DNA of 64,000 nucleotides from Streptomyces asoensis (GCF_013085465.1 NZ_CP049838.1:7440001-7504000), one strand, 5' to 3'; positions 24,888-33,220 are shown, numbered from the stretch's first letter. Notes: generated by a model not told the origin, from the sequence alone. Numbers and translations: made by a program.

Positions 24888-27191
24888 ATGGGTGGCTCGG
24901 CCAGCAAGTTGATCGACATCCCGGACTCGGTTCCGGACGGACCGTTGCGTGACTGGCTCACCTGGTTGCAGGAGCTGAGGCGTCGAGCCAACACACCCTC
25001 CCTGACGGAGATCTCGAAGATGACTCTCGCCCGGAACCAGCCGGTGAGTGAGAGTACGGTGCGGCGCCTGTTGAGGGGTAAGTGCCTCAGTGACGGGAGC
25101 GCGTACGCTGTGGCCTATGTCTTGGCAGCGATGGACACGAGGCCGGTGCCGGGCAAGCCGTCGGACGACTGGGAAGCCTTCGGCCGCGAGCTGATCCGGC
25201 GGTTCGGTGCGGCGACCTCCGGAGCTGCGGACGCTTCAGTGGAAGCATCTCCCTACGAGGCGTCACGCGATCGGTTCCCGACGTTCCAGAGAGGGGAAGC
25301 CGACGCTGGCAGTCCGATGTGGCACCAAGCCTCGGAGGCGATTTCTGCATCTCGCGCGCGTCATACCCCCTTCGAGGATGTGTCGACGGCGGAGGTGTTG
25401 TACGCGGCGGAGAAGGTCAAGGCGGCACCGGGCACCTCGAACCTACGGGAGGCCAGTCGATGCCTGGGTCGTGAGAAGGAACTCGCCTGGCTCACTCGTA
25501 CACTGACGGGCCGCCAGGACGGAGTGGGCCCCCCGACGGTCGTCGTGACCGGCCTGGGCGGCATCGGCAAGACCACGTTGGCCTCGGAGTACGCCCGTCG
25601 GCACATCCTGAAATACTCGTTGGTCTGGTGGGTCAATGCCGCGTCGCCCGAAGAGATCGAGACCTCTCTCACCCGTCTCACAAGCCGGCTGGCTCTCGGC
25701 CAGCTCGACGCCGCAGGACGCACCGCGCAGGTGAATTGGGCCATGCAGTGGCTGACCTGGCATTCGGACTGGCTGCTGCTTTATGACAACGTTGACGATC
25801 CTGATCATCTGAATCTGTACATCGGCGCACTCGTCCGGGGTTCTCACCTTGCCACCAGCCGCCGCACCACCGGCTGGGCCGACAACACCCGCACCCTGCT
25901 CTTGGACGTCCTCCGCCCCGGCGACGCCGCCCTGCTGCTGCGCAGCCTCGTGTGCGAAGGCACCACACCCACACCCCGGCAAGACGCCGACCTCCGCGCT
26001 CTTACCGCTGACCTGGGGAACTTGCCCCTCGCCCTCAGGCAGGCCGGCGCTTACCTGGCCCAGAACCGCGGCATCAAAGTCCAGGATTACAGACGCCGCT
26101 TGGAATCGAAGCTCGACAAGAAGGCCCACGGCGATAGCGCCGAACGCACCATCGCTCGTATCTATGACGTGACTCTTGGCACCCTCGAGGACGTCAACCC
26201 GCTGGCCGTGGAGGTGCTGCATACCGCCGCTTGGCTCGCCCCCGACGAGATCCCTCACACCCTGCTCACTCCCCCAGGCGCCGACCCCCACGACACTGCG
26301 GAAGCGGTCGGCACGCTGGCCGCATACAGCATGCTTACTGACACAGGCACCCATGTAAGCGTCCACCGCTTGGTCCAAACCGTCCTGCGTACCTCCCACA
26401 CCACCAGCGGCGACACGCAGCCACCCCCCTGCCCACCGGGACGTCTGCGCGCCGAACAAGCAGTGCTCCACGATCTGATTCCGCTCCCAGGCCAGGACAG
26501 CATCCCCGCCGCCCATTTGGACGCTCTCACCCCCCATCTCGTCGCCCTGGCAGCCACGACCCCGCCAGGGCACTGCAACAGCACTCTCGCCACGGCCTAC
26601 GACATCGCGGCCTGCCTGCTCAGTCTGCGAGGCCACGACGCACGCACTATTCCGCTGCTAGAGGCCACTGTCGCCCAGCACCGCCAAGACCTCGGCGACA
26701 CCGACCCCGACACCCTCGGCAGCCGCAACAACCTCGCCTGCGCCTATCGGGACGCGGGGGACCTGACCAGGGCCATATCACTGTTGGAGGCAACTCTGCT
26801 GCAGTGGGAGGAGGCCCTCGGCGACACCCACCCCCACACCTTGGGCAGCCGCGACATCCTGGCCGGCGCTTACCAGGAGGCGGGAGATCTGGGCAAGGCC
26901 ATCCCTCTGTTCGAAGCCACACTGGCGCAGCGCGAGCAGGTCCTTGGAAACACCCACCCGCACACCCTCACCAGCCGCTACAACCTCGCTGGCGTCTACC
27001 AGGACGCGGGGGACCTGGGCAAGGCCATCTCCCTGTTCGAGGCCACCCACGCCCAATGTGAGCAGGTCCTTGGCGACACCCACCCCCACACCCTCGACAG
27101 CCTCAGAAGTCTCGTCGCCGCCTACCTGGCTGCGGGATCTCTGGACAAGGCTCTTCCCCTGCTTCCGTCCCTTCTCGCTCCAAGCGAGTAG
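24888..27191 (+). CDS. STAND (NB-ARC-type) ATPase with TPR repeats, C-terminally truncated
   Basis: A 767-residue signalling ATPase. The N-terminus is an HTH-like helical domain typical of actinobacterial STAND regulators (LQELRRRANTPSLTEISKMT). The P-loop is VVTGLGGIGKTTLAS (about 221), Walker B is LLLYDNVDD, and GNLPLALRQAGAYLA matches the NB-ARC GLPLA motif. From about residue 590 there are four 42-residue tetratricopeptide repeats, each containing LGDTHPHTL or close variants. The ATG at 24888 has GGGGAGG upstream. The stop is an amber codon exactly where repeats have Gln (E-Q-V-L), and repeat-like sequence continues in the same frame to 27315, so the array was probably longer. STAND proteins oligomerise on ligand binding. 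Confidence 0.82.
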   Translation: MGGSASKLIDIPDSVPDGPLRDWLTWLQELRRRANTPSLTEISKMTLARNQPVSESTVRRLLRGKCLSDGSAYAVAYVLAAMDTRPVPGKPSDDWEAFGRELIRRFGAATSGAADASVEASPYEASRDRFPTFQRGEADAGSPMWHQASEAISASRARHTPFEDVSTAEVLYAAEKVKAAPGTSNLREASRCLGREKELAWLTRTLTGRQDGVGPPTVVVTGLGGIGKTTLASEYARRHILKYSLVWWVNAASPEEIETSLTRLTSRLALGQLDAAGRTAQVNWAMQWLTWHSDWLLLYDNVDDPDHLNLYIGALVRGSHLATSRRTTGWADNTRTLLLDVLRPGDAALLLRSLVCEGTTPTPRQDADLRALTADLGNLPLALRQAGAYLAQNRGIKVQDYRRRLESKLDKKAHGDSAERTIARIYDVTLGTLEDVNPLAVEVLHTAAWLAPDEIPHTLLTPPGADPHDTAEAVGTLAAYSMLTDTGTHVSVHRLVQTVLRTSHTTSGDTQPPPCPPGRLRAEQAVLHDLIPLPGQDSIPAAHLDALTPHLVALAATTPPGHCNSTLATAYDIAACLLSLRGHDARTIPLLEATVAQHRQDLGDTDPDTLGSRNNLACAYRDAGDLTRAISLLEATLLQWEEALGDTHPHTLGSRDILAGAYQEAGDLGKAIPLFEATLAQREQVLGNTHPHTLTSRYNLAGVYQDAGDLGKAISLFEATHAQCEQVLGDTHPHTLDSLRSLVAAYLAAGSLDKALPLLPSLLAPSE

Positions 27192-27315
27192 GTCTTCACG
27201 CACAGCCGCTCCCACACCTCCACCAACTGGGGGCAGAGGATGCGACCCCCGTGTAAGCACCATGCTGCGCCTGCTCGACTTTTCCAGGCGGGAGACCTGC
27301 AGAAGGGGCTCTGAC
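27192..27315 (+). pseudogene. in-frame relic of further TPR repeat
   Basis: Directly after the TAG at 27189-27191 the same frame reads VFTHSRSHTSTN and later FQAGDLQKGL before a TGA. These fragments align with the HPHTL and YQDAGDLGKAI parts of the preceding repeats. This supports a nonsense mutation that cut off the end of the STAND protein. Confidence 0.5.
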
Positions 27316-27421
27316 CTGGGGCTAAACGTAGCGAACATGTAGTGGATGTGCTGCCTTACTGGCTCTTAACAGCAGCGGTTCGATCATGTGACTGTCTGCT
27401 TGATCGCTCGTTGATGTGGTC

Positions 27422-28239
27422 ATGGGGAAGCGTCAGTCGCGGCCGTGGATCGTGTCGGACGCACTGTGGTCGCTCATCGAGCCGTTGCTGCCTGAGCCGC
27501 CGCCGAAGCAGGTGGAAGGCCGACCGCGAGTGCCCGACCGGCAGGCCCTGTGCGGCATCCTGTTCGTCCTGCACACCGGCATCCAGTGGGAGTACCTCCC
27601 GCAGGAGCTGGGCTTCGGCTCGGGCATGACCTGCTGGCGCCGTCTGGCAGCCTGGAACGAAGCCGGCGTCTGGGACCAGCTGCATGCGCTCCTGCTGAAG
27701 AAGCTGCGGTCACAGAATCAGCTGGACTGGTCGCGGGCGGTGATCGACTCCTCCCACGTCCGGGCCGCACGCAGGGGCCCAAAAGCGGACCCAGCCCGGT
27801 CGACCGCGCACGCCCGGGCAGCAAACACCACATCATCACCGACGGCCAGGGCATCCCGCTCGCGGTGTCGCTGACCGGCGGCAACCGCAACGACACCACC
27901 CAACTCCTGCCCTTGCTGGACAAGATCCCAGCGGTCGCGGGAGTCGTCGGCCGGCCGCGCAGACGGCCGGACATGCTCTTCGCGGACCGCGGCTACGACC
28001 ACGACAAGTCCCGCCGGCTCCTGCGGCAGCGCGGCATCAGGCCCGCGATCGCCGAGCGGGGCCAGCCGCACGGCACCGGCCTGGGTACCTTCCGGTGGGT
28101 GGTCGAGCGGACGATCTCCTGGCTGCACGGCTTTCGCCGCCTGCGGATCCGATGGGAACGACGCGACGACATCCACGAGGCCTTCCTCGGACTTGCCGTC
28201 TGCCTGATCACCCACCGGCACGTCCAGAGGCTTTGTTAG
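27422..28239 (+). CDS. IS5-family transposase, two frames joined by probable -1 frameshift
   Basis: The first frame (ATG 27422 to stop near 27874) carries the DUF4096-like N-terminus (RPWIVSDALWSLIEPLLPEP) and the first catalytic Asp region (DWSRAVIDSSHVRAARRGPK). The second frame, -1 relative to the first, carries the rest of the DDE domain: HHIITDGQGIPLAVSLTGGN, DMLFADRGYDHDKSR with the second Asp, and RWVVERTISWLHGFRRLRIR with the Glu. At 27778-27784 the bases C CCA AAA form a canonical slippery heptamer exactly in the overlap, so a full DDE transposase of about 270 residues can be made by programmed -1 frameshifting. A disabling mutation is less likely. Confidence 0.8.
27778..27784 (+). 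promoter_or_regulatory. slippery heptamer for -1 frameshifting
   Basis: C CCA AAA in the frame of the upstream half fits the X XXY YYZ rule. Slipping back by one base puts ribosomes into the downstream transposase frame (CCC AAA AGC). It lies in the region where the two frames overlap and where the family alignment changes frame. Confidence 0.6.
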
Positions 28240-28248
28240 GGCCAGTTA

Positions 28249-28619
28249 CAGTAGGCACGGCGGCTCACTCGATCGTGTAGCGCTGGGTATGTGCGGCTGG
28301 CTTCTCTCGTCCGGCCTAGCTCGGTGGCGAGGTTCGGGTTAGGCTGATTTAGCCTGCAGTCGGCCCCGAGTCGACGTATCGGGAATCTGTAGGTGGGAAC
28401 GCAAGCGTGAGTTGAAATAGCGCGCCCCTGGTGGGGCAACAGTCGCCGAACGCTCACCGCGTCCTCGGTCCGCGGCAAGCAGTACCCCGGGCGTGTGGGT
28501 CACGCGCTGCTGGAGACGCTGAACGTCGGCAGGTCTCAGCGACGACCACTCTGAGGGTGGTCGAGCTGAGGCTGCGTGCACCCGGTTCGACTTCCCCTCG
28601 AGAAGGGGCAGGGCCGCCG
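28249..28619. other. 371-bp intergenic region
   Basis: No gene is recognised. It includes a small hairpin (AGGCT ... AGCCT at about 28340-28355). The sequence upstream of the small membrane-protein gene is unremarkable. Confidence 0.4.
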
Positions 28620-28826
28620 GTGCAGACCCAGATCATTCTCATCATCGTAGCCGTGTTCGGGATTGCTGGCCTCGTACTGATGTTCGCGTGTGGCTTCCTC
28701 CGGAGCCTCTCGACGTTCATGCAGGAGCTCAGGCAGACCGTTGAAGAGGGGCGGCAGCTTCGAGCTTCCTGGCGACGTGGTCGCAAGCGCGTCGGAGAGG
28801 ACTCCGGCCATGGCCGCGCCGAGTGA
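28620..28826 (+). CDS. small single-pass membrane protein (tentative)
   Basis: A 68-residue open frame from a GTG at 28620. A hydrophobic helix comes first (QIILIIVAVFGIAGLVLMFA), then an amphipathic stretch (LSTFMQELRQTVEEGRQLR) and a basic tail. The layout is that of a type I-like single-pass protein. AAGGGG lies upstream but at long spacing. It is convergent with the HTH-kinase gene. With no family recognised the call rests on amino-acid composition only. Confidence 0.4.
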   Translation: MQTQIILIIVAVFGIAGLVLMFACGFLRSLSTFMQELRQTVEEGRQLRASWRRGRKRVGEDSGHGRAE

Positions 28827-28926
28827 GGTCGAGCTCAGGTTCCGGCTGATGGGACCCCGAGGCCGCATGGCTTGCAGTCGATCAGAGTGTGCCTGTCCGC
28901 CGTGACGCGGCGCGGCCCAGCCGGGA

Positions 28927-30468
28927 TCACTCGTTCTGCTGGTTCTCCTCGATGATTTTGCGGATGCCGGTTCGCAGGAGGGGCTGAAGGGATCGGATGG
29001 TGAACTCCTCGAACGACCACTCGACCGGGCCCGGATAAGCGCCTGCCGCCTGAAGGGACTCCAGTGCGACGAGCGCGCGATCCGGGGTCGTGATGCCTTG
29101 CAGGATGGTCGCCAGGACATCTCGGACGTGCCAGCGATTGTGGTGATAGCCCAGTGCGGGGAGAGCGCGGACGGTGTGCCTTAGAATCTCCAGGTCTGCA
29201 GTGGCGACGACCGCGCGGTGGCAGAAGTTCGCCAGCACGTCGCAGTACTCGAAGCCGAAGTCGGTGTGGTCCGCGATGAAGTCGCAGAACTTCTCGTAGA
29301 CCTCCAGGAAGCCGACGCTGTTCCTCTGCCAGGTCATAGTGATCGCGTTGGTCGGCATATGAACGAGGACACGCAGCACCTCCTGGCGGTCGTCCGGGTG
29401 GATGCCCTGTGCCCAGCTCAAGAACTCGTCGATTGCCGAAGCGTCGGGGAAATCGCTGGCCAGACGGGGGGTTAGCAGCTTGGCGATCGTCTCGTCCGTC
29501 TGCCAGTCGGGGCTCGTTGCGAGAGCCCTGTTGATCGCTTCCAGGAGAGCGACGGGAGTCTCGTATCGCTGTGCGTACTTTGCCGTCGCGCGCTGGATCA
29601 CGGGCTTGAGCGGACCGTCCGGGATGTCATCGCCCGGCAGAAGCTGACCGGCGACAAGGTGATGGAGGATCTTGCCGAGGGAGTAGACATCGGCCCGGAC
29701 ATCCACCGTCTTGGCCGCATTCCACTGTTCGGGGGCCGCATAGAGGGGGGTGCCGAGCCCGTCTCCGGTCCAGGTGAGAGCGGTCGTCATGCGTTCCGTC
29801 TCGCGGGCCAGCCCGAAGTCGCTGATGGCCCAGCGGCCGTCGGATGTCCGGAGCACGTTGGCGGGCTTCAGGTCGCGATGGAGCACGCCGGCCTCGTGAA
29901 CGTAGGAGAGGCCGTTGCAGAGCTGGCTCATCACCTCGGCGATCTCGATCTCCTTGCCCTCGAACTCGGCGGCGACGGCGTGGAGGCTGCCCTGCGCGAG
30001 CGGCATGGCGTACCAGATCTCCTCCTCCTCCGACATGTCTCCGTGCGCGATGACGGGGATGACGTTCGGATGGGACAGGCCGTTGAGGACACGAAGCTCC
30101 CGTTTGAACCGCCGGGCGGCGTCCCCGTCGAGATCCTGGATGTCCCGCTGGATCTTGACGGCGACGGGCTGATCGGTCTGCCGGTCCAAGGCCCGGTAGA
30201 CGTTGGCGAACCCGCCCTCGTCGATCGAAGCCTCGATCTCGAACCGGTCCCCTAGGAGGCGACGGGCCTGGGCGGCCGAGGGGCGACCGGGGCCGGTCCT
30301 CCGCCAGCTCGAGGAAGACCACCCTGCGATGACGTCCAGGTCCCAGATCGGGCCCTGTGCGATCTCGGCGACAGGGACCGGGAAGCTAGCCCGCTGCCGG
30401 AGAACGGCCACCCGCTGGGGACTCACTCCCAGAACTTCGGCCACTTCGGAAACTCCACCCAGTCGCAT
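28927..30468 (-). CDS. HTH-Ser/Thr protein kinase fusion
   Basis: A 513-residue protein. Residues 3-50 form a helix-turn-helix of the excisionase/AlpA type (GVSEVAEVLGVSPQRVAVLR, then WDLDVIAGW). A Hanks-type kinase follows: glycine loop IDEGGFANVY, catalytic Lys in VAVKIQ, HRDLKPANVL, DFGLARETERM and APEQW. The last 200 residues are helical and unrecognised. No membrane helix is present, unlike PknB-type kinases. The ATG at 30468 has AAGGGG upstream on the minus strand; a GTG three codons earlier is less well placed. Kinases act in several phage-defence systems, but a DNA-binding head on a kinase is uncommon and suggests that DNA sensing or autoregulation controls it. Confidence 0.8.
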   Translation of the reverse strand: MRLGGVSEVAEVLGVSPQRVAVLRQRASFPVPVAEIAQGPIWDLDVIAGWSSSSWRRTGPGRPSAAQARRLLGDRFEIEASIDEGGFANVYRALDRQTDQPVAVKIQRDIQDLDGDAARRFKRELRVLNGLSHPNVIPVIAHGDMSEEEEIWYAMPLAQGSLHAVAAEFEGKEIEIAEVMSQLCNGLSYVHEAGVLHRDLKPANVLRTSDGRWAISDFGLARETERMTTALTWTGDGLGTPLYAAPEQWNAAKTVDVRADVYSLGKILHHLVAGQLLPGDDIPDGPLKPVIQRATAKYAQRYETPVALLEAINRALATSPDWQTDETIAKLLTPRLASDFPDASAIDEFLSWAQGIHPDDRQEVLRVLVHMPTNAITMTWQRNSVGFLEVYEKFCDFIADHTDFGFEYCDVLANFCHRAVVATADLEILRHTVRALPALGYHHNRWHVRDVLATILQGITTPDRALVALESLQAAGAYPGPVEWSFEEFTIRSLQPLLRTGIRKIIEENQQNE

Positions 30469-30534
30469 CTCGAGCACCCCTTATTAGTTGAGGAGATCTC
30501 AACCATAACGGTGGTCGGGGTGCGGCTGCCGTGT

Positions 30535-31161
30535 TTAGCGCCCGCCTCCCGCCGTCGGTGGTGAAGTCGACGCCGACACGAGCTGTGCTTCGAGGTCGGC
30601 GATTCGTTTGTCGGCGAAGCGGACGTTGTCTCGGGCGGCGGACAGCTTCCCGGTGAGGGACTTGCTCTCCGCCGTGAGCTCGCGGACCCGCCTCTTCAGG
30701 TTCCCGTTCTCGGTGATGATCCGGGTGATGTCTTCCTGCGACCATTCGCTCCGCAGGTCCCGGACCTGGCCGAGAAGCTCAGCGATCTGCTCGCGCTGGG
30801 CGAGGATCTCGGCGTGGGCGGTCTTCAGGGCGGCCTCGGTGTTCAGGGCCCGTTCGCGCCAGGACGCTTCGAGTTCGTCCTGCGCGGCCTGGCGGTCCTG
30901 GACACGCCTGCCGACGGCCTGGCTCATCGCCTCATCGCTCAGAGTGCGGGCGTCGGCGTGCTCGTAGAGGAACGTGCGCGAGACGTCCGCGGTCCGCGCG
31001 ACTGCGGCCATCGTGATGGGCACCCGGGTTTTGATCATCTGCTCCAGGACGTCCTTGCGGGCGTTGGGCAGGTCACTGGTGCGGATGGCGAGGAAGCGCG
31101 GCAGGCCACGTCGCGGGGGTCCCTCGCCGTGTTGGGACACGCTGACAGACGTGTAGGACAC
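30535..31161 (-). CDS. DUF6262-like protein (Tn554 TnpC-type accessory)
   Basis: A 208-residue protein. The core RTSDLPNARKDVLEQMIK and PITMAAVARTADVSRTFLYE is the helix-turn-helix typical of DUF6262 proteins, followed by a long coiled coil (residues 80-190). Family members usually sit downstream of paired tyrosine recombinases in Tn554-like transposons and assist integration. No such recombinases are next to it here, so it is either a remnant of a lost transposon or has been recruited. The N-terminal 30 residues before RTSDL are atypical, so the true start may be later. The upstream hairpin at 31231-31258 separates it from older sequence. Confidence 0.55.
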   Translation of the reverse strand: MSYTSVSVSQHGEGPPRRGLPRFLAIRTSDLPNARKDVLEQMIKTRVPITMAAVARTADVSRTFLYEHADARTLSDEAMSQAVGRRVQDRQAAQDELEASWRERALNTEAALKTAHAEILAQREQIAELLGQVRDLRSEWSQEDITRIITENGNLKRRVRELTAESKSLTGKLSAARDNVRFADKRIADLEAQLVSASTSPPTAGGGR

Positions 31162-31548
31162 CCAATTGCGCCTGGAACCGCTGTTGCGCCAGTGCGTGGC
31201 GCTCCGCTTGTGACGGTGCGTGACACCGGTCCGGCCGCCCGCATGTCCGGGCGGCCGGTCGCCTTGCCGATAACCGACCAGACACGGCGAGGTACATCCC
31301 GGCGAGGGCCGTCCTATGACGGGCCACGCGTCCGGCTGACGCCGGGCCCGGCGTACGTATCCCGGCGGCGCGCTGCCCTGTTCGCGCCGCCTTCCCTACG
31401 GCCGAGACCCTGGAGGCCAGTTCGAAGGGGCGCACGAGGGACGACCCCAAATGGTCACCGGTCCCCGATGGGGCCGAAGCTTGCCCGGCATGCTCCGTGT
31501 GACAAGCTCACGACCTCGTTTGCAGCTGTGATCTCGTCCGGACGCGAT
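31162..31548. other. 387-bp gap with a hairpin
   Basis: No gene is recognised. A perfect 11-bp stem (CCGGCCGCCCG at 31231-31241 with CGGGCGGCCGG at 31248-31258, six-base loop) is probably a terminator. Confidence 0.5.
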
Positions 31549-32618
31549 CAGTCGATGTCCGGGTCACCGGCCTCTTCATGGAGCTGGGTGGCGAGGTCTT
31601 CGGCCCGCTCCAAGGCCCATGTGCGGAGAGCGCTGATGGTGGCCTCGTCCAGGCCGTAGGCAGTGAAGGCTTCGTCGTCGGTCCACTCGGCGCCCGTGAG
31701 GTTCGCCTGCAGGTCTTCGCGCTCGAAGCGGCCACGCGCGTGGCGGGCGGCCGAATTCCTCGAGCTCGGTATTGCTCCAGCGGCGGGAGGCCGCGAACAC
31801 GTCGATCAGGTCGCGGGGCGCTCCGCGGTCGGCGAGGGCGCGGACCTTGGTCCCGATCACGTCCTCCTCCGCGAGGACGGGCCCGTACCGGCTTTGGGTG
31901 ACCGGCGCCAGAAGATCTCCTTGAGGATGTCGACCTCGCATTCCTGCCCGGTGGCCGGGTCGGTGACGGTGAAGCGGGCGGACAGCGGGGCGGTCTCCAG
32001 CGCGTGCACGTTCCAGCCGCGGGCTTCCAGGCCGGCGCGGAGTGTGGCGGCGATGTCGGCCACGGGCGCCGGGTTCTCGCTGGCGACGTCGAGGTCCTGG
32101 CTGGGGCGGTTCACGAGGCGGTGTGCTCGCACGGCGTATCCGCCGGTGAGGACCAGCGAATTAGGGGAACCGACTGCGATCACATCCGCTAGGAGCCGCG
32201 TGTGCAGCTCCGGCACGTCCGTCACGCGGCTGCCCGGGTGGGTGCGGGAGGCGAGGTGGGGGAAGGCGTCCTCCCACACGGTGCGCACGGTGCGACCGAC
32301 GAGGGTGCGCAGCACAAGCCACATCTGGAGGAGCAGATCCTCGTTGAGGTAGAGGGGTAGATCGTCGCGCAGGCCCTCGTGCGGGACAGTGCGGTACAGG
32401 CCCATGCGCTGGCGAGGCTTGCCCAGGTCGTACGAGGTCATCCCTGACCAGGCCATGTGCAGCGGTAGCTCCACGACACCCTGGGTCGGGCCGCGCAACT
32501 CGTCCAGTGACTTCGGCAGACGCCGCCGGAACTTCTCCCGGTACAGCGCCAGGTCCTCGGCGACCGCACCCGAGAGGTCGCTCGGCGTGGGCGTGGGGTG
32601 CTGTGAGCTGGAAGGCAC
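31549..32618 (-). pseudogene. AbiEii-like nucleotidyltransferase, at least two frameshifts
   Basis: The minus strand encodes an AbiEii/AbiGii-type nucleotidyltransferase (toxin half of type IV toxin-antitoxin systems). The nucleotidyltransferase core reads LVLTGGYAVRAHRLVNRPSQ and then DLDVASENPA, and the later acid is in ECEVDILKEIF. After that the frame breaks near 31910; PVTQSRYGPVLAEEDVIGTK continues in another frame, which breaks again near 31760 before REDLQANLTGAEWTDDEAF runs to the stop at 31549. Start GTG is near 32618. Two independent shifts make this a decayed gene. It lies just inside the right end of the island. Confidence 0.65.
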
Positions 32619-32755
32619 GCCTCCATCATGGCTGCCGGAGAAGTGGCGCGGATGATGTGCGAGCCTACGTCGGGAGTGAGCGGGAGCGGGCTCTTGCAGG
32701 TGAGCTGGTCGTGGCAGCCTGTTCCGTCCGAAGAAACGGGATGGACTGTTGGCCA

Positions 32756-32774
32756 TGACGCTCGTTTGACGCTC
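32756..32774 (+). promoter_or_regulatory. TGACGCTC direct repeats, putative integrase arm sites (right)
   Basis: Two TGACGCTC copies start at 32756 and 32767, with the same 11-base spacing as on the left. They end 79 bases before the attR core, mirroring the 84 bases on the left side. Confidence 0.55.
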
Positions 32775-32853
32775 TGGGCGCCCGCACGCGGGACAATGAG
32801 CCGAGAAACCGGCTCTGACCTGGTCTTTTCCGAGACTCGCCCAGGCCCACATC

Positions 32854-32888
32854 TTTCCGATGACGCATCATGTGGAGTGCGTGGCGAT
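32854..32888 (+). repeat. attR core, 35-bp direct repeat
   Basis: Identical to 8636-8670. Downstream the frame continues as ILEPVKKDG and a TGA (ending 32916), which is an alternative 3' end of the TrmA-family gene and presumably the chromosomal original or that of an older neighbour element. Confidence 0.85.
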
Positions 32889-33000
32889 TCTGGAGCCGGT
32901 GAAGAAAGACGGCTGACCTGGGGTTTCTTGGGTTGAAGGGACGCTTCAAGCGTTTTCGGCGCTCCACCACGTGGTGGTCTTGATGCCCTCGGGAACCGGT

Positions 33001-33090
33001 TGACCTGCGGTTTTGTGGCGTATGACAAGTGGTACCGATGGTGCGTTCTGGATTCTGACGCTCTTTCTCATGGAGTATCAGGCCGTCGGT
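33001..33090 (+). repeat. degenerate second copy of the island's left end
   Basis: TGACCTGCGGTTTTG (33001-33015) is identical to 8696-8710 just after the methyltransferase stop. It is preceded by GAACCGGT as on the left, but lacks 13 bases. About 40 bases later, TGACGCTCTTTCTCATGGAG resembles TGACGCTCGTTCTGATGGGG at 8785. This looks like the eroded left end of a second, related element. Confidence 0.55.
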
Positions 33091-33220
33091 CGTGACTGTG
33101 GTGCCTCGGTGACTGGCCGGACTACGTGACGATCTCTGTTCACGGTCCGGCCGATCCAGATGCGGTGGCGGCCAGACGGGCCAAGCTCATCGGTTCTGCG
33201 TGAGAGTCCGGAGCCGCTGC

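Larger units (their letters stand above)
27359..28245 (+). mobile_element. IS5-family insertion sequence, 887 bp
   Basis: The ends are imperfect inverted repeats (CTGGCTCTTAACA on the left; CTGGCCCTAACA read inward from the right). The element is flanked by the 3-bp target duplication TTA (27356-27358 and 28246-28248), which fits the TNA target of the IS1031 subgroup. It encodes one transposase in two overlapping frames. It sits 44 bases after the STAND gene relic. Confidence 0.8.
8636..32888. mobile_element. 24.2-kb integrative genomic island
   Basis: The island is bounded by 35-bp att repeats in the 3' end of the TrmA-family methyltransferase gene. It contains its own tyrosine integrase (13959-15098) and excisionase (13737-13943). 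Both ends carry TGACGCTC direct repeats about 80 bp inside the core. I found no replication initiator, FtsK/TraB-type DNA pump, relaxase or phage structural gene, so it is a non-self-transmissible island that may be helped by another element. Cargo is dominated by conflict-type genes (dynamin/patatin, STAND ATPase, metalloprotease, kinase, DUF4365) mixed with decayed genes. Confidence 0.82.
32619..33220. other. right end of island and att scar region
   Basis: No intact gene. From left to right it holds TGACGCTC arm repeats (32756-32774), the attR core (32854-32888), the displaced methyltransferase 3' end (to 32916), a CCACCACGTGGTGG palindrome (32966-32979), the relic of a second left end (33001-33090) and a short open frame (33126-33206) that may be the end of an antitoxin gene. 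Confidence 0.6.

Noticed and set aside
8636..32888. Island considered as an AICE (pSAM2-like conjugative element) or a prophage
   Set aside because: No RepSA/prim-pol, no FtsK-like Tra protein, no spread genes and no phage structural genes are visible. Only integrase and excisionase are present.
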